Below are positions 1 to 6,863 of a stretch of DNA of 8,376 nt, in pieces. Position 1 is the first letter of the stretch. The number at the start of each line of letters is the position of its first letter. Source of the stretch: an uncultured Clostridia bacterium. GTDB lineage: Bacteria; Bacillota; Clostridia; Oscillospirales; Acutalibacteraceae. The stretch spans positions 1 through 8,376 of the forward strand of contig CAMHNT010000089.1 of NCBI GenBank assembly GCA_946186535.1, given 5' to 3'. Below the pieces are notes generated by a model. That model searched no databases. It worked only from the letters and a program-made list of their open reading frames with translations, and had not been told where the DNA came from. Position numbers and translations under genes: made by a program.

Positions 1-20
1 TCGGCAATTCATTTTGCCGA
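1..20 (-). terminator. Candidate hairpin downstream of fhs, cut by window edge
   Basis: A perfect 7-bp stem (TCGGCAA pairing with TTGCCGA, positions 1-7 and 14-20) with a 6-nt loop lies 7 nt after the fhs stop codon. On the minus strand the stem is preceded by GGCTT, so it may extend beyond the window edge. Its place right after the last gene fits a rho-independent terminator. The T-run that would prove it falls outside the window, so this is inference. Confidence 0.4.
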
Positions 21-27
21 AAGCCAT

Positions 28-1701
28 TTAAAACAATCCGCTTATTACTCCGTTTTCATCTACATCTATTCTCTCCGCTGCTGGCGACTTCGGCAATCCC
101 GGCATTGTCATAATATTGCCGGTGAGAGCAACTATGAAGCCTGCGCCTGCCGCAATTTTAAGGTTGCGTACAGTCACCTTGAAGTTCTCCGGTGCGCCGA
201 GCTTCGTGGCGTCGTCAGAGAAGCTGTACTGTGTTTTCGCCATGCAGACAGGAAGCTTATCGAAACCGAGAGACTTGATCTGAGCAAGCTGTTTTGATGC
301 GTTTGCATCGAAGATTACGCCGTCGCCGCCGTAAATTTTCTTAACAATAGCCTCGATTTTATTTTCGATTGTATCGTCAAGCTCATAGCTATAGGTGAAA
401 TCGCCCTGCTCCTCCTCGCAGAGTCTCACAACCTCTTTTGCAACCTCGATACCGCCGTTTCCGCCGTCTGCCCAAACAGTGGAAAGACGAACGTTAACGC
501 CGAGTTCCTTACACTTGCTTATAATAAGGTCAATCTCTGCATCCGTATCTGTCGGGAAGCGGTTGACTGCAACGACCGAAGGAAGCTTATAAACGTTCTT
601 GATAGCAGAAACGTGGCGGAGAAGATTTGGGATACCCTTTTCGAGAGCCTCGAGGTTTTCTTCACCCAGATCGGCCTTTGCAACACCACCGTGCATTTTA
701 AGCGCACGCACAGTCGCAACGATAACGACAGCCGACGGAGTAAGACCTGCATAGCGGCACTTGATATCAAGGAACTTTTCGGCTCCGAGATCGGCTCCGA
801 AGCCTGCCTCAGTGATAGCGTACTCACCGAGCTTCATTGCCATTTTAGTTGCGATAACGGAGTTACATCCGTGAGCGATATTTGCGAACGGGCCGCCGTG
901 AACGAGAGCAGGAGTTCCCTCCAGAGTCTGAACGAGGTTCGGCTTGATAGCGTCCTTAAGGAGAGCCGCCATTGCGCCCGAAGCTTTTAAATCGCCTGCC
1001 GTAACGGGCTTTTCATCGTAGGTATAGCCGACAATAAGACGAGAAAGTCTTTCTTTAAGATCGGTAATTGACGTTGCAAGGCAGAGCACAGCCATAATTT
1101 CGGAAGCAACCGTAATGTCGTAGCCGTCCTCACGGGGAACGCCGTTGACCCTGCCGCCGAGTCCGTCCGTTACAAAGCGGAGCTGTCTGTCGTTCATGTC
1201 TACACAGCGTTTCCATGTAATTCTTCTTGGGTCGATATTGAGAGCGTTTCCCTGATAGATATGGTTGTCAAGCATAGCCGCAAGGAGATTGTTGGCCGCA
1301 CCGATTGCGTGGAAGTCGCCTGTGAAGTGAAGATTGATATCCTCCATTGGAACAACCTGAGCATAGCCGCCGCCTGCTGCACCGCCCTTAATTCCGAAAA
1401 CAGGACCGAGTGACGGCTCACGCATAGCGACAACAGCATTCTTTCCGATTTTTCTCAGACCGTCCGCAACACCGATAGTGGTTGTGGTTTTGCCCTCGCC
1501 TGCCGGGGTCGGGGTTATAGCCGTAACGAGTATGAGCTTACCCTCTTTTCTGTCACTCTCTTTCATGAGCGACAGGTCAATTTTAGCCTTGTAATTTCCG
1601 TACTGCTCGAGATACTTCTGCTCTATGCCGGCGGTATCGGCAATCTCGGTAATATTTTTCATTTCTACAGACTGTGCAATTTCTATATCACTTTTATACA
1701 T
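28..1701 (-). CDS. fhs: Formate--tetrahydrofolate ligase (10-formyl-THF synthetase)
   Basis: This cytoplasmic enzyme joins formate to tetrahydrofolate using ATP and gives 10-formyl-THF. That product is the one-carbon donor for purine synthesis and for initiator Met-tRNA formylation, and the entry step of the Wood-Ljungdahl methyl branch where present. The 557-residue length is normal for the family. The P-loop TPAGEGKTT is at residues 65-73, followed by the conserved EPSLGP (95-100), a Gly-rich GGAAGGGYAQVVPMEDINLH stretch (about 106-125), and the C-terminal signature around TGNIMTMPGLPKSPAAERI (527-545). The ATG at 1699-1701 has AAGGAG 8 nt upstream, which fixes the start. It is separated from the VOC gene by 61 nt holding a small hairpin, so it may be the last gene of the run or have its own promoter; I see no convincing -35/-10 pair. 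It is intact and the identification is secure. Confidence 0.98.
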   Translation of the reverse strand: MYKSDIEIAQSVEMKNITEIADTAGIEQKYLEQYGNYKAKIDLSLMKESDRKEGKLILVTAITPTPAGEGKTTTTIGVADGLRKIGKNAVVAMREPSLGPVFGIKGGAAGGGYAQVVPMEDINLHFTGDFHAIGAANNLLAAMLDNHIYQGNALNIDPRRITWKRCVDMNDRQLRFVTDGLGGRVNGVPREDGYDITVASEIMAVLCLATSITDLKERLSRLIVGYTYDEKPVTAGDLKASGAMAALLKDAIKPNLVQTLEGTPALVHGGPFANIAHGCNSVIATKMAMKLGEYAITEAGFGADLGAEKFLDIKCRYAGLTPSAVVIVATVRALKMHGGVAKADLGEENLEALEKGIPNLLRHVSAIKNVYKLPSVVAVNRFPTDTDAEIDLIISKCKELGVNVRLSTVWADGGNGGIEVAKEVVRLCEEEQGDFTYSYELDDTIENKIEAIVKKIYGGDGVIFDANASKQLAQIKSLGFDKLPVCMAKTQYSFSDDATKLGAPENFKVTVRNLKIAAGAGFIVALTGNIMTMPGLPKSPAAERIDVDENGVISGLF

Positions 1702-1740
1702 TTATCTTTCTCCTTTTTATACGGATATTAACAATTATTG

Positions 1741-1762
1741 ATACCCGTTAATGTAACGGTAT
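1741..1762. other. Small imperfect hairpin between VOC gene and fhs
   Basis: ATACCCGTTA (1741-1750) can pair with TAACGGTAT (1754-1762) across a 3-nt loop, with one bulged base. On the minus strand the stem begins directly after the VOC stop codon. The sequence after it (CAATAATTG) is AT-rich but has no T-run, so this is at best a weak 3' end structure and not a convincing terminator. Confidence 0.3.
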
Positions 1763-2197
1763 TTATTCACTGTAACCGCCTGTTATCTCAATGGGATTTC
1801 CGTCCGGGTCTTTAAAGGTGAAATACCAATACGGTGAGAACACCTCAATATATCGGATAGGCGTCAAATCTGATGCTATTCCAAGTTCTTCTATTCTCTC
1901 GTACTCAGCTTTCAAGTCGGCAACACCGAGATTAATAAAAATCTTTCTGCTGTTTTCACTATCGGCGATTATACTCATATCATCATATTCGGGGTAATAC
2001 TCACCTTTGGTTTTTATTCTATCCTTATGATAATTGTCGTAGTATCCGTTCATCAGACAGATATTAAGACCGCTGCTATTAAAAACTGCAAAGCGTGTGT
2101 CGTTTGAAGCACTCACTTTCATATCCAAAATCTTTTCATAAAAATCCAGCGATTTCTCAAAATCCCTGACAACAAGATATATCGAACCGTACCTCAT
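1763..2197 (-). CDS. VOC (glyoxalase/bleomycin-resistance fold) family protein
   Basis: This is a small 144-residue cytoplasmic protein of the vicinal oxygen chelate superfamily. Both halves of the paired beta-alpha-beta-beta-beta fold are visible. The first starts at IYLVVRDFEKSLDFYEKILDMKV, with the usual D-x-x-x-S-x-x-F/Y-Y helix. The second has a helix (AEYERIEELGI) and ends in the signature FKDPDGNPIEITG. The usual first metal ligand, a His before strand 1 (xHIxLxV), is replaced by Ser (YGSIYLVV), while the C-terminal Glu of PIEI remains. Metal-dependent catalysis is therefore doubtful and the substrate unknown. The ATG at 2195-2197 is preferred over an in-frame TTG at 2198-2200, because the strong Shine-Dalgarno GAGGTGAT (2201-2208) ends 3 nt before the ATG and directly abuts the TTG. 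A gene remnant stops 17 nt upstream, suggesting the two were once translated together. Family placement is confident; function is not. Confidence 0.88.
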   Translation of the reverse strand: MRYGSIYLVVRDFEKSLDFYEKILDMKVSASNDTRFAVFNSSGLNICLMNGYYDNYHKDRIKTKGEYYPEYDDMSIIADSENSRKIFINLGVADLKAEYERIEELGIASDLTPIRYIEVFSPYWYFTFKDPDGNPIEITGGYSE

Positions 2198-2214
2198 CAA
2201 ATCACCTCAAAAAA

Positions 2215-2340
2215 TCAGTAACCCTCGCTTTCAACCGACCAGCCGTTTTCGTTTTTCCTCAATACAATATACTTTGTTATGCCGCTCTCTGGATCCTCGT
2301 TCGTGGAGTCAAGTACCCCTGACTCCACGAACAGGCTATA
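2215..2340 (-). pseudogene. 3' remnant (last 41 codons) of an unrecognised gene
   Basis: Reading leftwards, an open frame runs from 2340 to a TGA at 2215-2217. Its end reads ITKYIVLRKNENGWSVESEGY. The alternating hydrophobic strand, turn, Trp and terminal Gly-Tyr look like the closing beta-hairpin of a small secreted or lipoprotein domain (DUF4829-like endings are similar; I cannot confirm the family). There is no start codon with a ribosome site. An in-frame stop at 2341-2343 closes the frame, and the repeat element begins within about 30 nt of it. The tail ends 17 nt before the VOC start, which is normal operon spacing, so I infer a real upstream partner of the VOC gene that lost its 5' part when the neighbouring repeat region was rearranged. 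The alternative is that it is a chance open frame; the protein-like composition argues against this. Confidence 0.5.
2299..2332. repeat. Perfect 12-bp inverted repeat with 10-nt loop
   Basis: GTTCGTGGAGTC (2299-2310) and GACTCCACGAAC (2321-2332) are exact reverse complements separated by AAGTACCCCT. Neither side is followed by a T-run, so it is not a normal terminator. It sits inside the 3' gene remnant, close to where the repeat element begins, so it may mark a rearrangement junction. Confidence 0.75.
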
Positions 2341-2608
2341 TTAAAATAAAGCTTGCTTCTCTTTTATTAGGGGACGCTTTCTGCCAAAGCGTCCCCTCTC
2401 TGAAAACAGTCCACCGGACTATTTTCAGATTCACCCCTTGCAAAGGGCTTAAGTATAGGGAATTTCGCTCGTTGCGACGAGCGAGCAGGGGGCTCTGCCC
2501 CATGCACCCCGCCAACTTTTGAAAAAGTTGGATCAAAACTTTTTCCGAATTCGCTCCGCCAAAAGAAAAAAGCAAGTTATTATGCCTCTTACTATAGGGC
2601 AAAATCAA
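2341..2608. repeat. Multi-hairpin intergenic repeat, copy 1 (purL to gene remnant)
   Basis: This non-coding stretch is a chain of stems. Stem B is AGGGGACGCTTT/AAAGCGTCCCCT, 12 bp with loop CTGCC (2369-2397). A 13-bp stem follows at 2400-2428 around ACC, with one C/A mismatch on the plus strand that becomes a G-U pair in minus-strand RNA. Next come CCCTT/AAGGG (2435-2447), TCGCTCGT/ACGAGCGA (2465-2484) and GGGGC/GCCCC (2489-2501). The last is CCAACTTTT/AAAAGTTGG (2512-2531), module A, followed by ATCAAAACT. Stem B and module A recur at the right end of the window. A 90-codon open frame crosses the element on the minus strand but has no ribosome site and only reads through the stems, so I do not call it a gene. 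The exact outer limits cannot be set from one window; recognisable repeat spans about 2369-2570. Confidence 0.85.
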
Positions 2609-5600
2609 TTACTTAAAATACTTAACCGCCGATCTGAACATACCCATTTCATAGGTACCCTCAACGTTCTTGTAAAGACCGTCGCCGATACGCTCGGAGT
2701 GACCCATTTTACCGATAACTCTGCCGTCGGGTGATGTGATACCCTCGATAGCAAATACTGAATCGTTCGGGTTGAAGCGAACATCGTTTGTCGGATTGCC
2801 GTTCAGGTCAACGTACTGAGTAGCGATCTGACCGTTCTCCGCAAGCTGAGAAAGAACATCATCGTTTGCAAGGAATCGTCCCTCGCCGTGTGAAATCGGA
2901 ACTGTGTAGATATCGCCGACATTTGTTTCCATAAGCCACGGGGACTTGTTGGAAGCGATTCTTGTGCGAACGAGACGTGACTGGTGACGGCTTATTGTGT
3001 TGAATGTCAGAGTCGGGCAGTTCTCATCGGTATCGATAATCTTTCCGAAAGGAACGAGACCAAGCTTTATGAGTGCCTGGAAGCCGTTGCAGATACCTGC
3101 CATAAGACCGTCTCTCTTCTCCAGAAGCTCCGTTACCTCGTTCTTAATGACAGCGTTTCTGAAGAAAGCCGTGATGAACTTACCCGAACCGTCCGGCTCG
3201 TCGCCGCCGGAGAAACCGCCCGGAATAAACACGATCTGAGATTCTTTTATTTTCTTTGCAACGTACTCAACCGATTCGGAAATGCCATTTGCCGTGAGAT
3301 TGTTTATAACGATAATCTCAGGCTCCGCACCTGCGTCACGGAGAACCTTTGCCGTATCGAATTCGCAGTTTGTACCCGGGAACACAGGAATAACAACCTT
3401 CGGCTTTGCCGTTTTTATAACAGGTGACGGATAGCTTTCAGCCTTGAAGGAGAATGTCGGGATATCCTTTTTCTCCATTGGAATATTACAGGAATAAACA
3501 GGCTCAAGCTTATTCTCATAGATTGAAAGAAGCTCGTCTATTGAAAGTGTTTTGCCGTTGTAGCTTACAGCCCTATCATCTGTAGTTCTGCCAAGCTCAA
3601 TACCGATATCCGTATCGTCGGTAAGCTCGAGAACAAATGCGCCGTAGTTATATCCGAAAATCTCGTCAAGCGAAACGCTGTCGCTGAACTTAAATCCGAT
3701 ATCGTTGCCGAACGACATCTTCATAACAGCCTCTGCAACGCCGCCGTATGTCGGTGTGTAAGCCGCTGCAACCTTTCCGTCTCTCATGAGCTTTGTGACC
3801 TGATTGTACAAAGCCTTCAGCGATTCAGGAACAGGAAGATTATCCTTGTCATATTCGGGCTTAACGAGTACAACCTTATGATCTGCACCCTTGAAGTCAT
3901 TGGTGATAATGTTGTCCGTCTTATCCATAGTAACAGCGAATGAAACGAGCGTAGGAGGAACGTCAAGATTTTCGAAAGAACCGGACATCGAGTCCTTACC
4001 GCCGATAGAAGCACACTCAAGATCGAGCTGTGCTTTAAGCGAACCGAGCAGAGCTGAGAGTGGCTTGCCCCAGCGCTTGCCGTCACGGTTAGGTCTTTCA
4101 AAATACTCTTGGAATGTAAGGTAAACGTCCTCAAAGGAAGCGCCTGTTGCGATGAGCTTCGAAACAGATTCAACTACTGCAAGATATGCTCCGTGATAAG
4201 GACTCTTCTCCGTAATAAACGGATTGTATCCCCATGCCATGACAGAACAGGACATTGTATGCTTCTTCTCCATTGAAACCTTCTGAACCATAGCCTGAAT
4301 CGGAGTTTGCTGATTCTTGCCTCCGAACGGCATAAGAACAGTACCTGCACCGATAGTGGAGTCAAATCTTTCGGAAAGTCCTCTCTTCGAGCATACGTTC
4401 AGATCGCCTGCAAGCTCCTTGTAGAGTGTATCGAACTCGCCCTCAACCTTGCGTGTATAATCCTTCGGAGCATCAGGAGTAATGACAATGTGCTTCTCTG
4501 CGCCGTTTGAGTTGAGGAACTCTCTTGAAATGTTAACGATATCCTTGCCGTTCCACTTCATAACAAGTCGCGGCTCAGCCTTTACAACGGCAACAACTGT
4601 TGCTTCAAGGTTTTCACTCTCTGCAAGCTCCATAAATCTCTGAACGTCCTTCGGCTCAACAACAACAGCCATTCTCTCCTGTGACTCGGAGATTGCAAGC
4701 TCCGTTCCGTCAAGACCGTCATACTTCTTCGGTACTGCGTTGAGGTCGATTTCAAGACCGTCGGCAAGCTCACCGATAGCAACCGAAACACCGCCTGCGC
4801 CGAAGTCGTTACAGCGCTTGATGAGAAGCGAAGCCTCCTTGTTTCTGAACAGTCTCTGGAGCTTTCTCTCCTCCGGAGCGTTACCCTTCTGAACCTCTGC
4901 TCCGCAGCTTTCGAGAGAATCGAGCGTGTGTGACTTTGAAGAGCCTGTTGCACCGCCGCAGCCGTCACGGCCTGTACGACCGCCGAGGAGAATAACGATA
5001 TCTCCGTCCTCGGGGCGTTCTCTTCTCACATTCTCGGCAGGAGCAGCAGCAATAACCGCGCCGATTTCAAGTCTCTTTGCGGCATAGCCGTCATGATAAA
5101 GCTCGTCTACCTGACCTGTTGCAAGTCCGATCTGGTTACCGTAGGAGCTGTAGCCTGCCGCAGCAGTAGTAACGATTTTTCTCTGAGGGAGCTTTCCCTT
5201 CATTGTTTCGCTCACGGGCTTGAGCGGATTAGCCGCACCTGTTACACGCATAGCGCCGTAAACATAGGAACGGCCTGAAAGCGGATCTCTGATAGCGCCG
5301 CCGATACATGTTGCCGCACCGCCGAAGGGCTCGATTTCAGTCGGGTGGTTGTGGGTTTCATTCTTGAAGAGCAAAAGCCAGTCCTCTTCCTCGCCGTCTG
5401 CGTCCACCTTTATTTTTACCGTACAAGCGTTGATTTCCTCGGACTCGTCGAGCTTATCGAGCTTGCCTGTCTGCTTAAGATACTTTGCGCCGATCGTGCC
5501 GAGATCCATGAGGTTGATAGGCTTTGTTCGGCCGATAGCCTTACGTGTTTCGAGGTACTCCTCGTATGCCTTCTGTAAAAGCTCGTCCTCAAAGCGTGCC

Positions 5601-6301
5601 TCATCGATAGTAGTCAGAAATGTAGTATGTCTGCAGTGATCCGACCAGTATGTGTCGATCATCTTGATTTCAGTGATAGTTGGATCTCTGTCCTCGCTTC
5701 TGAAATATGCCTGACAGAACTTGATATCGTCAAGATCCATTGCCAGACCTTTTTCGTTCATGAAAGTCTTCAATCCGTCTTCATCAAGAGCATTGAATCC
5801 GTCAAGCGTTGCAACCTCGGTCGGGATATCGTACTCCGAAACGAGTGTGTCGTACTTTTCGAGTGAAGCCTCACGGCACTCTACAGGGTTGATGACATAC
5901 TTCTTTATCTGCTCAACCTCATCATCAGAGAGACTGCCCGACAGTATATAAACCTTAGCCGTGCGGACAAGCGGTCTTTCCTTCTGAGAAATTATCTGAA
6001 TACACTGAGCGGCGGAATCTGCTCTCTGGTCAAACTGACCCGGAAGATATTCAACAGCGAAAACCGTCTCTCCGTCCGTGTTTTCAAGCTCGTCTGTTAC
6101 GATATCGAGCTGCGGCTCGGAAAAAACCGTGCCCTTGCAGTAATCAAACAGCTCGGAATCGATGTTGTCAACGTCGTATCTGTTGAGAATACGAACATTT
6201 TCAAGGCTTTTTATGCCGAGCAGGGTATTAATATCATTGCACAGAGCTTTTGCTTCATGAGCAAGCTCCGATTTCTTTTCAACAAAAATTCTGTAAACCA
6301 C
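2609..6301 (-). CDS. purL: Phosphoribosylformylglycinamidine synthase, single-chain (PurL with fused glutaminase)
   Basis: The enzyme catalyses step 4 of purine synthesis: FGAR + glutamine + ATP gives FGAM + glutamate. The 1230 residues carry all modules in order. These are an N-terminal PurS-like region (about 1-150), a linker with TYWSDHCRHTTF (217-228), a first AIRS-type synthase half with KNETHNHPTE (313-322) and DFGAGG (499-504), and a second half with SIGGKDSMSGSF (765-776). The C-terminal class I glutamine amidotransferase starts at about 967, with PGTNCE (975-980), the nucleophile Cys1071 in GICNGFQ, and the His1201/Glu1203 pair in MGHSERIG. The length matches the roughly 1240-residue clostridial/streptococcal clade rather than the near-1300-residue enterobacterial one. 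The start is GTG at 6299-6301, with AAGGAGG 7 nt upstream. No separate purS or purQ is needed. No terminator is visible directly after it; the repeat begins within about 40 nt. Confidence 0.98.
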   Translation of the reverse strand: MVYRIFVEKKSELAHEAKALCNDINTLLGIKSLENVRILNRYDVDNIDSELFDYCKGTVFSEPQLDIVTDELENTDGETVFAVEYLPGQFDQRADSAAQCIQIISQKERPLVRTAKVYILSGSLSDDEVEQIKKYVINPVECREASLEKYDTLVSEYDIPTEVATLDGFNALDEDGLKTFMNEKGLAMDLDDIKFCQAYFRSEDRDPTITEIKMIDTYWSDHCRHTTFLTTIDEARFEDELLQKAYEEYLETRKAIGRTKPINLMDLGTIGAKYLKQTGKLDKLDESEEINACTVKIKVDADGEEEDWLLLFKNETHNHPTEIEPFGGAATCIGGAIRDPLSGRSYVYGAMRVTGAANPLKPVSETMKGKLPQRKIVTTAAAGYSSYGNQIGLATGQVDELYHDGYAAKRLEIGAVIAAAPAENVRRERPEDGDIVILLGGRTGRDGCGGATGSSKSHTLDSLESCGAEVQKGNAPEERKLQRLFRNKEASLLIKRCNDFGAGGVSVAIGELADGLEIDLNAVPKKYDGLDGTELAISESQERMAVVVEPKDVQRFMELAESENLEATVVAVVKAEPRLVMKWNGKDIVNISREFLNSNGAEKHIVITPDAPKDYTRKVEGEFDTLYKELAGDLNVCSKRGLSERFDSTIGAGTVLMPFGGKNQQTPIQAMVQKVSMEKKHTMSCSVMAWGYNPFITEKSPYHGAYLAVVESVSKLIATGASFEDVYLTFQEYFERPNRDGKRWGKPLSALLGSLKAQLDLECASIGGKDSMSGSFENLDVPPTLVSFAVTMDKTDNIITNDFKGADHKVVLVKPEYDKDNLPVPESLKALYNQVTKLMRDGKVAAAYTPTYGGVAEAVMKMSFGNDIGFKFSDSVSLDEIFGYNYGAFVLELTDDTDIGIELGRTTDDRAVSYNGKTLSIDELLSIYENKLEPVYSCNIPMEKKDIPTFSFKAESYPSPVIKTAKPKVVIPVFPGTNCEFDTAKVLRDAGAEPEIIVINNLTANGISESVEYVAKKIKESQIVFIPGGFSGGDEPDGSGKFITAFFRNAVIKNEVTELLEKRDGLMAGICNGFQALIKLGLVPFGKIIDTDENCPTLTFNTISRHQSRLVRTRIASNKSPWLMETNVGDIYTVPISHGEGRFLANDDVLSQLAENGQIATQYVDLNGNPTNDVRFNPNDSVFAIEGITSPDGRVIGKMGHSERIGDGLYKNVEGTYEMGMFRSAVKYFK

Positions 6302-6308
6302 GGGGATT

Positions 6309-6315
6309 CCTCCTT
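6309..6315 (-). promoter_or_regulatory. Ribosome binding site fixing the GTG start of purL
   Basis: AAGGAGG on the minus strand lies 7 nt before GTG at 6299-6301. No ATG is suitably placed, so this site decides the non-standard start. The AT-rich leader just upstream (about 6320-6351) contains no purine riboswitch-like fold that I can recognise. Confidence 0.85.
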
Positions 6316-6351
6316 ATTGGTTATATGGATAAAAATAAAATAAATAAACGT

Positions 6352-6853
6352 TCAAAAATCTTTCCTGTTTTCAACGTAAGTCGGATCGGGTATCGAGGCA
6401 GATTTGCTCCGGCTGATTTTTATTCCGACTGCAGCCAGAATCACGCCGCCCACCAATGAAATTATCCCGGTATTCCTCGAACGCTTCTGAGCCAATCCGA
6501 ATCCTGTTCGGGATTATAGAACACCTCCGGATTGTTTGGATTCACAAAAAGAGTATGCTTTTCACCGATATCCGGCTTTTTCTTAAATGACCTGAGTGCG
6601 GTATATCTATATTTCATACCGTTCATTTCGAACTCATAAACAGGACCGTAGGTATAAGTTGAGACTGCGTCATCGTTATTATTTTCGTAAATTTGCACAT
6701 CTACAACCGTGCCGATTTTTTCATACGTACAGCGTTTATGCCGTGCGGAAATTTTCGCAGGATCAAAAACAAACATCATCAAAAGGAATAACACATAAGC
6801 AGCCACTATTAATACCAGAAAAAATTTACACGCTTTGTCATATATTCTGTCAT
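6352..6853 (-). pseudogene. DUF3592-like membrane protein gene, frameshifted
   Basis: The main open frame (GTG at 6804-6806 to TAA at 6462-6464, 114 codons) has an N-terminal hydrophobic helix and then a beta-rich domain: IGTVVDV, YGPVYEFEMNGMKYRY, and GEKHTLFVNPNNPEVFYNP. This is the pattern of DUF3592 proteins, which normally end in a second membrane helix. That helix is present, but shifted by one base: another frame reads LAQKRSRNTG and then IISLVGGVILAAVGIKIS, with a charged tail ending at TGA 6352-6354. That frame has its own TAA just upstream (about 6516-6518), so the shift lies between about 6465 and 6515; one lost base explains it. The 5' end is also unclear. The helix really begins before the GTG, at KFFLVLIVAAYVL, in the same frame as purD and right after the purD stop. 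Upstream ATGs (6851-6853, 6839-6841) join it only if the T6 run at 6819-6824 had one more T. No Shine-Dalgarno is seen. Decay is likely; sequencing error is the alternative. Confidence 0.65.
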
Positions 6854-6863
6854 GAGCGAAAAA

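Noticed and set aside
2195..2200. TTG at 2198-2200 as the start of the VOC protein
   Set aside because: The strong Shine-Dalgarno directly abuts this codon. The ATG one codon later has better spacing.
2369..2531. Repeat hairpins as a CRISPR array or integron-like attachment sites
   Set aside because: There are no regularly spaced identical units with unique spacers, and no cas or integrase gene in the window. The stems differ from each other.
2336..2608. A 90-codon minus-strand open frame between purL and the VOC region
   Set aside because: It coincides with the multi-hairpin repeat, has no ribosome site, and its translation only follows palindromic stems. It is a by-product of the repeat.
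2984..3427. A 147-codon plus-strand open frame inside purL, and similar plus-strand frames inside fhs and purD
   Set aside because: These are opposite-strand shadows of well-identified enzymes, with no ribosome sites or recognisable domains.
6302..6351. Possible purine riboswitch in the purL leader
   Set aside because: The leader is short and AT-rich, with no three-way junction or conserved core that I can recognise.
6347..6359. ATTTTTGAACGTT on the minus strand, upstream of purL, resembling a PurR-type PurBox (AWWWCCGAACWWT)
   Set aside because: The central CC is missing, it is a single site rather than a pair, and it overlaps the end of the damaged upstream gene. AT-rich sequence gives such matches by chance.
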